A stretch of 64,000 bases of DNA from Nocardioides euryhalodurans. GTDB taxonomy: Bacteria; Actinomycetota; Actinomycetes; Propionibacteriales; Nocardioidaceae. Where the stretch lies: positions 3,846,501-3,910,500 of the forward strand of contig NZ_CP038267.1 of assembly GCF_004564375.1 (NCBI RefSeq). Direction: 5' to 3'. The notes beneath the pieces were generated by a model that saw only the letters and a list, made by a program, of their open reading frames with translations, was not told the DNA's origin and did not search any database. A program made the position numbers and the translations under genes. Below, in pieces: positions 1 to 8,193 of this stretch. Numbering within the stretch: the stretch's first letter is position 1; each line of letters opens with the position of its first letter.

Positions 1-313
1 CGGATTCCCGGTCGACGGGCTCGGCGTCCCGGGCCTCGCGGTGTGGAAGGGCGACCGCGTGGCTGCCTGCATCGCGGCCGCGAGCGTGCTGGCGAAGGTC
101 ACCCGGGACCGGATCATGCGCGACCTGGACGCGCGGTTCCCGGCGTACGACTTCAAGACGCACAAGGGCTACATCACCGACGTGCACAGCGCGGCCCTCG
201 ACGTGCACGGGCCCTGTCCCGAGCACCGGATGCGCTTCGTCAACGTGCGGCGGGCCGCGGGCCTCGAGCCCGGCCCCGAGGTGCACAATGAGCTGGTGGA
301 GGAGTCATCGTGA
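1..313 (+). CDS. rnhB: Ribonuclease HII, C-terminal part (5' end outside window)
   Basis: The reading frame is open from base 2 and ends at a TGA at 311-313. It gives the C-terminal ~100 residues of RNase HII, which nicks RNA-DNA hybrids and removes misincorporated ribonucleotides. Visible family marks are the stretch KGDRVAACIAAASVLAKVTRD and, after it, YDFKTHKGYITDVHSAAL with the HKGY core, then the C-terminal HRMRF. The catalytic acidic residues of the N-terminal half are not in the window. The stop overlaps the GTG start of the DUF2469 gene by 4 bases (GTGA), so the two are probably translationally coupled. This neighbour pair is the usual one in actinobacteria. Confidence 0.93.
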   Translation, partial: GFPVDGLGVPGLAVWKGDRVAACIAAASVLAKVTRDRIMRDLDARFPAYDFKTHKGYITDVHSAALDVHGPCPEHRMRFVNVRRAAGLEPGPEVHNELVEESS

Positions 314-618
314 GCGCCGAGGACCTCGAGAAGTACGAGACCGAGATGGAGCTGACGCTCTACCGCGAGTACCGCGACGTCGTCGGGATCTTCAAGTACG
401 TCGTCGAGACCGACCGCCGCTTCTACCTCTGCAACCAGGTGGACGTGAAGGCCCGGACCGAGTCCGGTGACGTCTTCTTCGAGGTCTCGATGAGCGACGC
501 CTGGGTGTGGGACATGTACCGCCCGGCCCGGTTCGCCCGCAACGTCAAGGTGCTGACCTTCAAGGACGTCAACGTCGAGGAGCTCTCGCCGCAGGAGATC
601 GACCCGCCCAAGGGGTGA
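310..618 (+). CDS. DUF2469 family protein (conserved actinobacterial, function unknown)
   Basis: A 102-residue acidic protein that starts MSAEDLEKYETEMEL and contains YREYRDVVGIFKYVVETDRRFYL and a Trp/Tyr-rich stretch VWDMYRPARF. This matches the small DUF2469 family found directly after rnhB in actinobacteria (the Rv2901c position in mycobacteria). No enzyme motif, membrane segment or signal peptide is visible. The GTG start overlaps the rnhB stop. No biochemical role is established as far as I know. The call rests on sequence character and gene position. Confidence 0.9.
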   Translation: MSAEDLEKYETEMELTLYREYRDVVGIFKYVVETDRRFYLCNQVDVKARTESGDVFFEVSMSDAWVWDMYRPARFARNVKVLTFKDVNVEELSPQEIDPPKG

Positions 619-622
619 GTGG

Positions 623-974
623 TCACGGGGAGAGCGAGATCTCTCCCTGCTGGGTCGGCATGGCCGGGTCGCCGAGGGTGGTGCAGGCCAGCCTGATGGT
701 GCCGTTGCCCGACGTGGACCGACCCGCGCACGGTCTTCTGGTTGGTGCCGGAGTGGTCGAGGTCGTTGCCGTTGCCTCGGTCGTGGACGATCGCCAGGCC
801 GTCCCACGCCGAGCCGGTGTGTGCGGGGCCACGATGTCGACGAAGGGGTACGTCGCGCCACTCGTGCGGGTCGGCCGAGGTGCCGCAGGTGACGAAGGAG
901 GTGACGCCCGCGAGGCCCAGGTCGATCACGAGGGCTGCGACGACCCTGATGGCCACCGCCCCGCGCTCGTCGCG
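623..974 (-). pseudogene. Decayed TadG-like pseudopilin remnant
   Basis: On the minus strand from about 974 the frame reads RDERGAVAI followed by VVAALVIDLGLA. This is a shortened match to DEHGAVAI...VVDLGLA at the start of the intact TadG-like gene just upstream on the same strand. Protein-like sequence then jumps between two frames: a piece ending DPHEWRDVPL, then FVDIVAPHT in another frame, then WDGLAIVHDRGNGNDLDHSG back in the first, and a C-terminus GNGTIRLACTTLGDP to a stop at 623. No single open frame covers it. I read it as a duplicated and broken third gene of the Tad cluster. Alternatively it is non-coding sequence that only looks protein-like. No other gene is visible in 619-1091. 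Confidence 0.35.
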
Positions 975-1091
975 CGGGGGACGTCCCGAGGGTGTGGGGC
1001 ATCTCTCGAGTGTCCTGCCGCGCGCGCCAGCAGGCAGCGCCTCGGACCAGGCGTGGGCGAAGGATGTCGGGCGGCCCGGACGGGCCATCCG

Positions 1092-2375
1092 TCACTGGTC
1101 GAGATACAGGTCCGAGGGCGGCGGCACGGGATTGTTGTTCGGGTCGGCCGCCACCGACAGGCAGGACGGGTTGCCGTTCATCTCGATCGAGCTCACGACG
1201 ATCGCCGAGTTGGTCTGGGTGCAGCCGTTGCCGTTCATCTGCAGCTGGCCCGACAGGGTGTAGATCGCCCCGGTCATCGACGAGATGCCGTTGCCGGTCA
1301 TCCGGAGCGTCGAGGTGTTCTCGCGGTCGTAGGCGATGCTCACGCCCTTCAGCGGGCCGGTGGTCGGCGGGCTGATCTCGATCCGGCCGTTGCCGGCCGC
1401 GTCGAGGGTGGCGCCGGCCTGCCCGGGCGCCGCGCACGGGACGGGGGTCGTGGGCGTGCCGCAGGTGAAGTAGAGGGTGACGCCGGTGCCACGCAGGATG
1501 GAGCTCGCGTTGCCGGTCTGGTCCCACTCCACCCCGCTGCCGCCCGCGATCACGTAGAGGCCCGGCGTGAGCGTGCACAGCGAGTTCGGGAAGGCGTACG
1601 CGCCGTACTTGCCGGGGCCCTGGGTGCACGGGTTCGTCTTCACGCTCAGGCTGGTCATGTCCGGCGGGAGCGAGAGGTAGGCGAGCGGGTCCGCGATCGG
1701 CGGTCGGCCGGTGTCGGGATCGGGCGTGTAGTTGGCCAGCGGTCCTGCGGCCGTGCCCTCGACGGTGATGTCCCCGTCGGTCACGACCAGGCCGTTGGCA
1801 CTGACCGACACGCTGCCGTTGAAGTGCACGTTGCCGCCGTTGACGAGCACGTCGCCGTTCTGGAGGTTGTGGGTCTGGCCGGAGCCCAGGACGCACACGA
1901 TGCAGGGAAGGCCCGGCGGTTCGAGCGCCACCCGCGCCGAGGTGGCGATGTCGATCTGCTGCACGCCGGCGACGGCGCCGAGGTTGGTCTCCACCGACTC
2001 GGTGGGGACGCGGACCCGGACGAGCGTGGGCGCGGTGGAGCTGTCGAAGGAGATGCACTCCGTCGACGAGCTCGGCACGTAGGACAGCTTGGCGGCATCC
2101 GTGCAGGAGTCCCAGGCGGTCAGGGGCACCCCGAAGTTGTTGAGGGCGTAGGACTTCGCCTCGGAGACCGCGGTCGGGAAGTCCACCGCTCCGAGGGTGG
2201 TGTAGAGCTTGTTGCCGGCGGCGAGCGCGGAGGCGTCCGCGGCGTTCTGCGACTGGCGCTTGGTGTCGCGGGCGAGGCCGAGGTCGACCACCATGGCGGC
2301 GACGATGAAGAGCGTGGTGGCCATGACCGCCACGATGATGGCGACCGCGCCGTGCTCGTCCCGCTGCTTGCTCAT
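1092..2375 (-). CDS. TadG-like pseudopilin / pilus-assembly associated protein
   Basis: A 427-residue protein with the N-terminal TadG signature RDEHGAVAIIVAVMATTLF, one hydrophobic helix at about residues 8-30, then VVDLGLARDTKRQSQNAADASALA. This is the pattern of TadE/TadG-type pilins anchored by a single membrane segment with the rest outside the cell. The C-terminal ~380 residues are secreted, rich in Gly, Asn and Thr, and contain several Cys residues and repeated short hydrophobic turns resembling a beta-helical domain (for example GDVLVNGGNVHFNGSVSV). The ATG start lies 13 bases after the TadE-like stop, so the two form an operon. No TadA ATPase or TadB/C platform gene is in the window. 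Confidence 0.8.
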   Translation of the reverse strand: MSKQRDEHGAVAIIVAVMATTLFIVAAMVVDLGLARDTKRQSQNAADASALAAGNKLYTTLGAVDFPTAVSEAKSYALNNFGVPLTAWDSCTDAAKLSYVPSSSTECISFDSSTAPTLVRVRVPTESVETNLGAVAGVQQIDIATSARVALEPPGLPCIVCVLGSGQTHNLQNGDVLVNGGNVHFNGSVSVSANGLVVTDGDITVEGTAAGPLANYTPDPDTGRPPIADPLAYLSLPPDMTSLSVKTNPCTQGPGKYGAYAFPNSLCTLTPGLYVIAGGSGVEWDQTGNASSILRGTGVTLYFTCGTPTTPVPCAAPGQAGATLDAAGNGRIEISPPTTGPLKGVSIAYDRENTSTLRMTGNGISSMTGAIYTLSGQLQMNGNGCTQTNSAIVVSSIEMNGNPSCLSVAADPNNNPVPPPSDLYLDQ

Positions 2376-2388
2376 CCCGGCACCCCTC

Positions 2389-2886
2389 TCAGCAGCCGCT
2401 CGGCCACGCAGGTGCGCCGGCCGGGAGCGTTCCGTAGGTGCCCGTCAAGGCCGCCGGGGGTGCCGTCGTCTTCTCGATCGACATCTGCGTCTTGGAGAAG
2501 ATCCAGCCGTCGCTCGGCATCGGGAGCAGGCCAGGCGTCTCGGTCCGCACCAGCGCGCAGACGGTGAGCGGCTGCGCCTTGGTCCACGACGCGGCGTTGA
2601 CCTTGACGTAGGCCGTGCCGGTCAGGGCGTCGATGCGGTTCTTGGTCTTGCAGGCCAGCTTGTCGAGCTCGCCGCCGCTGGTGCAGCCCGTCTCGGTCGA
2701 GAAGTCGGCGACCACGCCGATCCGGGCCCCCTCGCGCACTCCCTGCCGGGTGTTGAGCGAGTCGTTGAACCACAGGCCGTACTGGAGGATGCCGAAGACC
2801 ACGAGGAAGAGGATCGGCATGATGAGCGCGAACTCGACGGCTGCGGCGCCGTCCTCCCGACCAGTGCGGTGCACGATCCCTGCCAC
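2389..2886 (-). CDS. TadE-like pilus assembly protein
   Basis: A 165-residue protein with the classic TadE motif GREDGAAAVEFALIMPILF followed by a hydrophobic helix and GILQYGLWFNDSLNTRQGVREGARIG. It is a minor pseudopilin-type, single-pass membrane protein. I chose the GTG at 2886 (product MAGIVHRTGRED) because GAGGAG lies about seven bases upstream. A longer open frame reaches 3045, but its extra 53 residues look non-coding. Four Cys residues in the exported part (CTSGG, CK, CAL and the C-terminal GC) could form disulfides. It is the first gene of a minus-strand TadE-TadG operon that runs away from yraN. Confidence 0.8.
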   Translation of the reverse strand: MAGIVHRTGREDGAAAVEFALIMPILFLVVFGILQYGLWFNDSLNTRQGVREGARIGVVADFSTETGCTSGGELDKLACKTKNRIDALTGTAYVKVNAASWTKAQPLTVCALVRTETPGLLPMPSDGWIFSKTQMSIEKTTAPPAALTGTYGTLPAGAPAWPSGC

Positions 2887-3112
2887 CTGAGTCTCCTCGT
2901 CGTCGACAGCGCCGGTCGGGGTCCGGTGCTCCACCGCACAGTGTGTGGCACACCGAAGGCGCCCGGACGGGGAATCGCGAAAATCGTTCGCGGGGCGCTG
3001 GACCACCTTTCGTCCACAGGTCTGGGGAGTGGGCAGGTTCTCCACACCCCGGGAGCCGAGGGCAGCTCGTCGACGGGGCCGGCAGCGAGGCTGTCCCGCA
3101 GGAGGTCAGCCG

Positions 3113-3487
3113 ATGACACGAACCACGACCACGGGTCGCAACCAGGCCCTCGGCGCGTACGGCGAGCGGGTCGCCGCCCAGCGTCTCTGCGAGGGCGGCA
3201 TGGTGCTGCTCGACCGCAACTGGCGCTGCGACGAGGGCGAGATCGACCTGGTGCTGCGCGACGGGTGCGTCCTCGTCGTGTGCGAGGTCAAGACCAGGAC
3301 CACCCTCGACCACGGCACGCCCCACGAGGCGATCACCGACGCCAAGCTGACCCGGCTGCGGCGCCTGTCGGTGCGGTGGGTCGAGGACCACGGTGTCCGC
3401 CCACCCGAGACGAGGGTGGACCTCGTGGCCGTGCTGCGCCCGCCGAAGGGGCCGGCCCACGTCGAGCACGTGCGGGGGATCGGCTGA
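3113..3487 (+). CDS. yraN: YraN family protein (UPF0102, nuclease-like fold)
   Basis: A 124-residue protein, normal for the family. It shows the family landmarks LGAYGERVAAQRL at the N-terminus, NWRCDEGEIDLVLRDG and VVCEVKTR, which together give the E...D...E-x-K arrangement of the restriction-endonuclease-like fold. The ATG at 3113 is chosen because AGGAGG lies seven bases before it; an open frame extends further upstream but lacks such a site. The substrate is unknown. The stop overlaps the ATG of comM (TGATG), and yraN-comM-dprA is a common actinobacterial operon linked to DNA processing. Confidence 0.93.
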   Translation: MTRTTTTGRNQALGAYGERVAAQRLCEGGMVLLDRNWRCDEGEIDLVLRDGCVLVVCEVKTRTTLDHGTPHEAITDAKLTRLRRLSVRWVEDHGVRPPETRVDLVAVLRPPKGPAHVEHVRGIG

Positions 3488-5076
3488 TGCCTGTCGCCTC
3501 GACCCCCAGCATCGCCCTCGACGGAGCGATCGGCCACCTGGTCGACATCCAGGCCGACGTCTCGCCCGGCCAGGCCGGGCTCACCATGGTCGGGCGCTGC
3601 GACGTCTCCCTCCACCAGGCGCCCCACCGCTGCCAGATGGCGGTCCACAACACCAACCTGCCGTGGCCGACCAGCAAGCGGGTGACGATCCTGCTCTCGC
3701 CGTCCGACCTGCCGAAGGGCGGCACCCACTTCGACCTGGCGATCGCCCTCGCCGTGCTCAAGGCCGACCGCCAGCTGCCCGACGTCGAGGTCGAGGGTGC
3801 GGTGTTCATCGGCGAGCTCACCCTCGACGGTGGCCTCCGGGCGGTGCGCGGCGTGCTGCCGATGACGCTGGCCGCGGCGCGACGTGGCATCCGACGGGTC
3901 TTCGTCCCGGAGCCACAGGCCCACGAGGCCGCCATGGTCCCCGATGTCGAGGTGCTCGGGGTGCGGTCGCTGGGACAGGTGCTCGCCGAGCTCACCGGGC
4001 GCGAGGTCCCGGAGGCGCCGCCGGTCGCCCCCATGTCCGGCAGCCGGCTGCTCTCCTGGCGCGGCCAGGAGCGGCTCGAGGAGGTGGACATGGCCGACGT
4101 GCTGGGCATGGCGGACGGCCGGTTCGCGGCCGAGGTGGCCGCGGCAGGCGGCCACCACCTGCTGCTCAGCGGGCCCAAGGGGTGCGGCAAGACCACGCTG
4201 GCCGAGCGGATCCCCTCGATCCTGCCCGACCTGACCCTCGACGAGTCGATCGAGGTCACCGCCCTCCACTCGCTGGCCGGCGCCCTCGAGGAGGGCGACG
4301 GCCTGATCCGCAGGCCGCCGTTCTCGGCGCCCCACCACGACGCGAGCAAGGCCAGCATCGTCGGAGGCGGGTCCGGTCGCGTCAGGCCCGGCGAGGTGAG
4401 CCGCTCCCACTGCGGCGTGCTGCTGCTCGACGAGTTCCCGCTGCTGCGCACCGACGTGATCGATGCGCTGCGGCAGCCCCTCGAAAGTGGTGACGTCACC
4501 CTGGCCCGCGGCGACGACGTGGTGACCTACCCCGCACGCGGGCTGGTCGTGTTCGCCGCCAACCCGTGCCCCTGCGGCGACTACCGCCCGGACGCGCGCG
4601 CCAACGGGTGCACCTGCCGGGAGGTGCAGCGCCAGGACTACCGACGCCGGGTGCGGGGGCCGATCACCGACCGGATCGACATCACGCGCCACCTCGAACC
4701 GCTGAAGCCCCACGACGAGCGGGACCGCTGGGCGAGCCCCGAGCCGTCCGCGGTGGTGCGGGCGCGCGTGGCTGCGGCCCGCGCCCGGCAGGAAGTCCGC
4801 TACGCAGGGCGGAGCTGGCGCCTCAACGGGCAGGCGCCCGGTCCCGTGCTGGCCCAGGAGTGGCCGCTGTCCTCGGAGGCCCAGGCCGTCATCGACGACC
4901 GGATGTACGCCGGCCGCCTGAGCCGACGGGGCGCCACCCGCGTGCACCGCCTGGCCTGGACCGTCGCGGACCTGCGTGGCGCCGCAGCGCCCACCGCCGC
5001 CGACGCCGACACCGCGCTCCGGCTGCGCGAGGGTGACCCGCTCCTCTCGGCCGCGCTGCGTCGGGAGGCGTCGTGA
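3487..5076 (+). CDS. comM: ComM/YifB-family Mg chelatase-like AAA ATPase
   Basis: A 529-residue protein with an N-terminal Lon-protease-like ChlI domain (about 18-140, including GLTMVGRCD and PADLPKGGTHFDLAIA-like sequence). The AAA core follows, with Walker A GPKGCGKTT at about 229-237, a Walker B-type LLLDEFPL, and the Cys-rich insert NPCPCGDYRPD...CTC. A C-terminal Mg-chelatase domain includes SRRGATRVHRLAWTVADL. The family acts as a hexameric helicase that helps branch migration during natural transformation. The ATG overlaps the yraN stop, and dprA overlaps its end. The context supports a DNA uptake or recombination role; competence itself is not shown by the sequence. Confidence 0.94.
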   Translation: MPVASTPSIALDGAIGHLVDIQADVSPGQAGLTMVGRCDVSLHQAPHRCQMAVHNTNLPWPTSKRVTILLSPSDLPKGGTHFDLAIALAVLKADRQLPDVEVEGAVFIGELTLDGGLRAVRGVLPMTLAAARRGIRRVFVPEPQAHEAAMVPDVEVLGVRSLGQVLAELTGREVPEAPPVAPMSGSRLLSWRGQERLEEVDMADVLGMADGRFAAEVAAAGGHHLLLSGPKGCGKTTLAERIPSILPDLTLDESIEVTALHSLAGALEEGDGLIRRPPFSAPHHDASKASIVGGGSGRVRPGEVSRSHCGVLLLDEFPLLRTDVIDALRQPLESGDVTLARGDDVVTYPARGLVVFAANPCPCGDYRPDARANGCTCREVQRQDYRRRVRGPITDRIDITRHLEPLKPHDERDRWASPEPSAVVRARVAAARARQEVRYAGRSWRLNGQAPGPVLAQEWPLSSEAQAVIDDRMYAGRLSRRGATRVHRLAWTVADLRGAAAPTAADADTALRLREGDPLLSAALRREAS

Positions 5077-6203
5077 CCGAGGACCGGCTCGCCCGGGCCG
5101 GCCTGTCACGGTTGGCGGAGCCCGGCGACGTGAGGATCGCCCAGGTGGTGGCCCAGGTCGGGGCCCCTCACCTCTACGACGACGTCCTGGCCCGCCGGGC
5201 GGCCGACCTCGCCGCGGACGCTGCGGGCCGCCTGGAGGGTCTCGACCCTGCGGGAGAGCTCGAGCGGGCCGAGCGTGCCGGGATCCGCTACGTCATCCCC
5301 GGCGACCCGGAGTGGCCCGACCAGCTCGACGACCTCGCCCACGCAGGCTCCGTCCAGGAGCTCGGTGGCGTCCCGCTCGGGCTCTGGGTGCGCGGACCGG
5401 TGCGGCTCGACGAGGTGCGTGACTCGGTGGCCGTCGTGGGCTCCCGCTCCTCGACCACCTACGGCGAGGACGTCGCCCGCGACCTCGGGGCGGGCATCGC
5501 GCGGGCCGGACTCGCCCACGTCTCGGGGGCGGCGTTCGGGATCGACCAGGCCTCTCACCGCGGGGCGCTGGCCGCAGGCGGGGTGTCGGTCGCGGTGCTC
5601 GCGTGCGGGGTCGACCGTGCCTACCCGGCGGCCCACCACGCCCTGCTCGAGCACCTCGCCGGGCACGGCGCGGTGGTGTCCGAGGTCCCACCCGGCTGTG
5701 CCCCGCTGAGGATGCGGTTCCTCGCCCGCAACCGGATCATCGCGGGACTCGCCCGAGGCACGGTCCTGGTGGAGGCGGCGCTGCGCAGCGGCGCCCTCAA
5801 CACCGCCAGCTGGGCCAACGGCCTGAGCCGCCCCCTCATGGGCGTGCCCGGTGCGGTCACCAGCGCCCAGTCGCAGGGGGTGCACCAGCTGCTGCGCCAG
5901 GGAGCCGGGCTGGTCACCGGGCCGACCGACGTCCTCGAGCAGATCGGGGTGGCGGGCGAGCACCTGGTCGACCCACCGCGGGGCCCCGAGCGGCAGCGTG
6001 ACCGGCTCAGTCGCCGTCACCACCAGGTGCTCGAGGCAGTGCCGGTGCACCGTTCCGTCGGGCTGCGGGCGTTGGCGACCACGGCCGGCATCAACCTGCG
6101 CGAGACGCAGGTCGCGCTCTCCTACCTCGCCGAGCACGGCTTCGTCACCCAGGCGGACGGGGGATGGCGACTCGGCGAGCGGGCCCTCGCCGACCTCCGG
6201 TGA
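5073..6203 (+). CDS. dprA: DNA processing protein DprA
   Basis: A 376-residue protein with the Rossmann-like DprA fold. The motifs are VAVVGSRSSTTYG, VSGAAFGIDQASHRGAL, GVDRAYPAAH, FLARNRIIAGLA and VEAALRSGALNTASWA. DprA binds single-stranded DNA and loads RecA during transformation and recombination. The C-terminal ~70 residues form a winged-helix-like segment (about 310-376, LRALATTAGINLRETQVALSYL). The GTG start overlaps the comM stop by 4 bases (GTGA). All key motifs are intact, so the gene looks functional. Confidence 0.95.
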   Translation: MTEDRLARAGLSRLAEPGDVRIAQVVAQVGAPHLYDDVLARRAADLAADAAGRLEGLDPAGELERAERAGIRYVIPGDPEWPDQLDDLAHAGSVQELGGVPLGLWVRGPVRLDEVRDSVAVVGSRSSTTYGEDVARDLGAGIARAGLAHVSGAAFGIDQASHRGALAAGGVSVAVLACGVDRAYPAAHHALLEHLAGHGAVVSEVPPGCAPLRMRFLARNRIIAGLARGTVLVEAALRSGALNTASWANGLSRPLMGVPGAVTSAQSQGVHQLLRQGAGLVTGPTDVLEQIGVAGEHLVDPPRGPERQRDRLSRRHHQVLEAVPVHRSVGLRALATTAGINLRETQVALSYLAEHGFVTQADGGWRLGERALADLR

Positions 6204-6221
6204 TCCGGGGTCCGGCCGACC

Positions 6222-6227
6222 TACGAT
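6222..6227 (+). promoter_or_regulatory. Candidate -10 box for a leaderless xerC transcript
   Basis: TACGAT, followed by six bases and then the ATG of xerC at 6234. The spacing would put the transcript start at or next to the start codon. No Shine-Dalgarno sequence precedes the ATG. No clear -35 was found. Confidence 0.45.
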
Positions 6228-6233
6228 CAGCCC

Positions 6234-7181
6234 ATGGGTGACGGGGAGGAGGTCGAGGAGTCCTCCGTGCTGCCCGAGGCGTTCGTCCGGGTCCTCGGCG
6301 AGTACGAACGACACCTCGTCTCCGAGCGGGACGTCTCGCCCCACACGGTACGCAGCTACGTCGGGGACCTCGCCGGCATGCTCGACCATGCGCAACGGCT
6401 CGGGATCACCGAGCTCCGCGACCTCGACCTGAGGACGCTCCGGAGCTGGCTGGCCAACCAGCAGACCCGGGGCCGCGCGCGGACCACCCTCGCCCGGCGG
6501 GCGACCGCGGCGCGGGTGTTCACGGCGTGGCTCACCCGCACCGGCCGTATCGACGTCGACCCGGGTGCGAGCCTCGGCTCGCCCAAGGCTCACCGGACCC
6601 TGCCGGCCGTGCTGCGCGCCGACGAGGCGCGAGCGCTCGTCGAGGCAGCCGCCGCGCTCGCCGACGACGGGTCGCCCCTCGGGCTGCGCGACGTCGCGAT
6701 GCTCGAGCTGCTCTATGCCACCGGTGTCCGGGTGGGGGAGCTGGTCGGACTCGACGTCGACGACCTCGACGGGGAGCGCCAGGTCGTGCGCGTGCTCGGC
6801 AAGGGCCGCAAGGAGCGGAGCGTCCCCTACGGCCACCCCGCCGCCCGGGCAGTCGACCGTTGGCTCACCGCGGGTCGCCCGCGCCTGGCCGTGGAGGGAG
6901 CCGGCGCCGCACTCTTCCTCGGCGCCCGGGGCCGCCGGATCGACCAGCGCGTCGTCCGGGACCTCGTCCACCGCCGTCTCGCCGACGTGCCGGGTGCCCC
7001 GGACCTCGGGCCCCACGGGCTGCGCCACACCGCGGCCACCCACCTGCTCGAGGGTGGGGCCGACCTCCGGTCGGTCCAGGAGCTGCTCGGCCACGCCTCG
7101 CTCGCCACCACGCAGCTCTACACCCACGTCACCACCGACCGGCTCCGCAAGGCCTACCAGCAGGCCCACCCACGGGCCTGA
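6234..7181 (+). CDS. xerC: Tyrosine recombinase XerC
   Basis: A 315-residue protein with the N-terminal SAM-like core-binding domain (about 12-105) and a C-terminal catalytic domain. The catalytic set is complete: R166 in TGVRVGEL, K190 in GKGRKERS, H261 and R264 in HGLRHTAATH, H287 in LLGHAS, and nucleophile Y296 in TQLYTHV. XerC works with XerD at the chromosomal dif site to resolve dimers. The position between dprA and the M23 peptidase/rpsB block is where actinobacterial XerC lies, which favours XerC over an integrase. Its stop (7179-7181) is one base from the stop of the facing M23 gene. Confidence 0.93.
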   Translation: MGDGEEVEESSVLPEAFVRVLGEYERHLVSERDVSPHTVRSYVGDLAGMLDHAQRLGITELRDLDLRTLRSWLANQQTRGRARTTLARRATAARVFTAWLTRTGRIDVDPGASLGSPKAHRTLPAVLRADEARALVEAAAALADDGSPLGLRDVAMLELLYATGVRVGELVGLDVDDLDGERQVVRVLGKGRKERSVPYGHPAARAVDRWLTAGRPRLAVEGAGAALFLGARGRRIDQRVVRDLVHRRLADVPGAPDLGPHGLRHTAATHLLEGGADLRSVQELLGHASLATTQLYTHVTTDRLRKAYQQAHPRA

Positions 7182-7182
7182 G

Positions 7183-7782
7183 TCACCAGGCGAACCAGTC
7201 GGCGAGCTGCTGGACCGCGGGCCGCCACGCGGCGTACGGCGACGCGAGTGGCGCGACGGCCGACGACCCGGCCGCGGGCCGGGGCAGGCCGGCCAGCGGG
7301 AGCAGCCGCACCGGCCCCCCTCCGACGAGCCGCAGCGGGTCGAGATAGGTCTCGCGGCCCCGGATCCAGCCCCAGTGGAGGCAGGCGCGCGGGAAGCAGT
7401 GGGAACCGAGCAGCCCGAGCGTGCCGATCGGGTCCCCCGCGGCGAGGCGCCGACCAGGGGCGAGGCTGCTCGCGACCGGCTCGTACGTCGTCCTGGTGGG
7501 ACCGTGGTCGACGACCACCACGCCCCGGCCGGCGATGGTCCCGACGAAGGTGACGCGTCCCGGCAGGGCGGCGCGGACCGGCTGCCCGGGGGCGCCGAGC
7601 AGGTCGACCCCGCGGTGGCCGGGGCCCCAGGTGCTGTCCGGTGCGTCGAACGGCGCGACCACCTCGGGGGGCGGCGGCAGGGGCCACCTGCCGACCGGGT
7701 CGGTGGCCGCCGAGGCGGGCACGGACGCCGTCAGGAGCAGGGCCGGCAGGATCGTGGCGAGCAGGTGTGGGACCGTCCTCAT
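7183..7782 (-). CDS. Secreted M23 family metallopeptidase (LytM-like)
   Basis: A 199-residue protein that starts with a signal peptide (MRTVPHLLATILPALLLTAS, cleavage near ASAATDP). The M23 fold follows, with zinc ligands in the H-x3-D-type GHRGVDLLG and in the C-terminal LHWGW, plus VVVDHGPTRTTYEPV between them. Such enzymes cut peptide cross-links in peptidoglycan. A Cys pair in SHCFPRACLHWG, close to the active site, could form a disulfide in the exported protein. I use the ATG at 7782 because it begins the signal peptide; the open frame continues upstream without similarity. The gene faces away from rpsB, a conserved actinobacterial arrangement. Confidence 0.9.
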   Translation of the reverse strand: MRTVPHLLATILPALLLTASVPASAATDPVGRWPLPPPPEVVAPFDAPDSTWGPGHRGVDLLGAPGQPVRAALPGRVTFVGTIAGRGVVVVDHGPTRTTYEPVASSLAPGRRLAAGDPIGTLGLLGSHCFPRACLHWGWIRGRETYLDPLRLVGGGPVRLLPLAGLPRPAAGSSAVAPLASPYAAWRPAVQQLADWFAW

Positions 7783-7891
7783 GACCGGCAAGGATCCGAC
7801 GGTGCGGAGCGCGCGGCCACGGGGCCGTCGACGGCTGTGGAGAGGGCGGCACGAGGGAGGCCTTGTGCACGGTGGGGGGCCCGGCTGCCGA

Positions 7892-7922
7892 TTGGCACGG
7901 CCGCGCGGGCGTGGACTAGTCT
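7892..7922 (+). promoter_or_regulatory. Candidate rpsB-tsf promoter
   Basis: TTGGCA at 7892-7897 and TAGTCT at 7917-7922, separated by 19 bases, resemble actinobacterial sigma-A -35 and -10 boxes. The predicted transcript start near 7929 would give a leader of about 265 bases before rpsB. The spacing is slightly long, so confidence is moderate. Confidence 0.4.
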
Positions 7923-7930
7923 GATCCGTG

Positions 7931-8040
7931 CAGTCCACCGCGTGGACTGACTTCGCACGCTCGCAGACCACGACGGAGTTGCCTCCCTGGGCTCCGACCT
8001 CCCGTGGGCGTCGATCCTCGGTCCCGGCCTCCCGGCCGGG
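7931..8040 (+). promoter_or_regulatory. Structured rpsB 5' leader with two hairpins
   Basis: Two perfect inverted repeats lie in the predicted rpsB leader. The first is CAGTCCAC/GTGGACTG at 7931-7949 with a 3-base loop, starting at about the predicted transcript start. The second is CCCGGCC/GGCCGGG at 8023-8040 with a 4-base loop. No run of T follows the second, so it is not a classical terminator. Ribosomal protein leaders often bind their own product, so an S2-responsive leader is possible but unproven. Confidence 0.35.
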
Positions 8041-8193
8041 TCGGGTCGCGCGCGGACGTCAGGGCCGAGGGCACCCGCCCGAGGCAGCAACTGAAAACCC
8101 ACGATGAGCGGGACGTGACCCGGCTCGACCTGCTGTGCTCGCAGTCGAAGGTCGAGCGGACCGGGGAGCGCCTCGCGACAACAGGAGATCCCC

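Larger units (their letters stand above)
7783..8193. other. 411-base region between the M23 peptidase gene and rpsB
   Basis: This stretch has no convincing gene. It carries the divergent control region: a candidate rpsB promoter near 7892-7922, two perfect inverted repeats downstream of it (7931-7949 and 8023-8040), and about 150 bases of leader before the rpsB ribosome site CAACAGGAGATCCCC. Short open frames within it lack protein character. Confidence 0.6.

Noticed and set aside
3015..3025. DnaA-box-like TCGTCCACAGG between tadE and yraN
   Set aside because: It is a single imperfect match with no cluster, dnaA or dnaN nearby; it is not an origin.
2945..3112. Upstream extension of yraN by 56 codons
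   Set aside because: The extension is Arg/Pro-rich without family similarity, and a strong ribosome site precedes the ATG at 3113.
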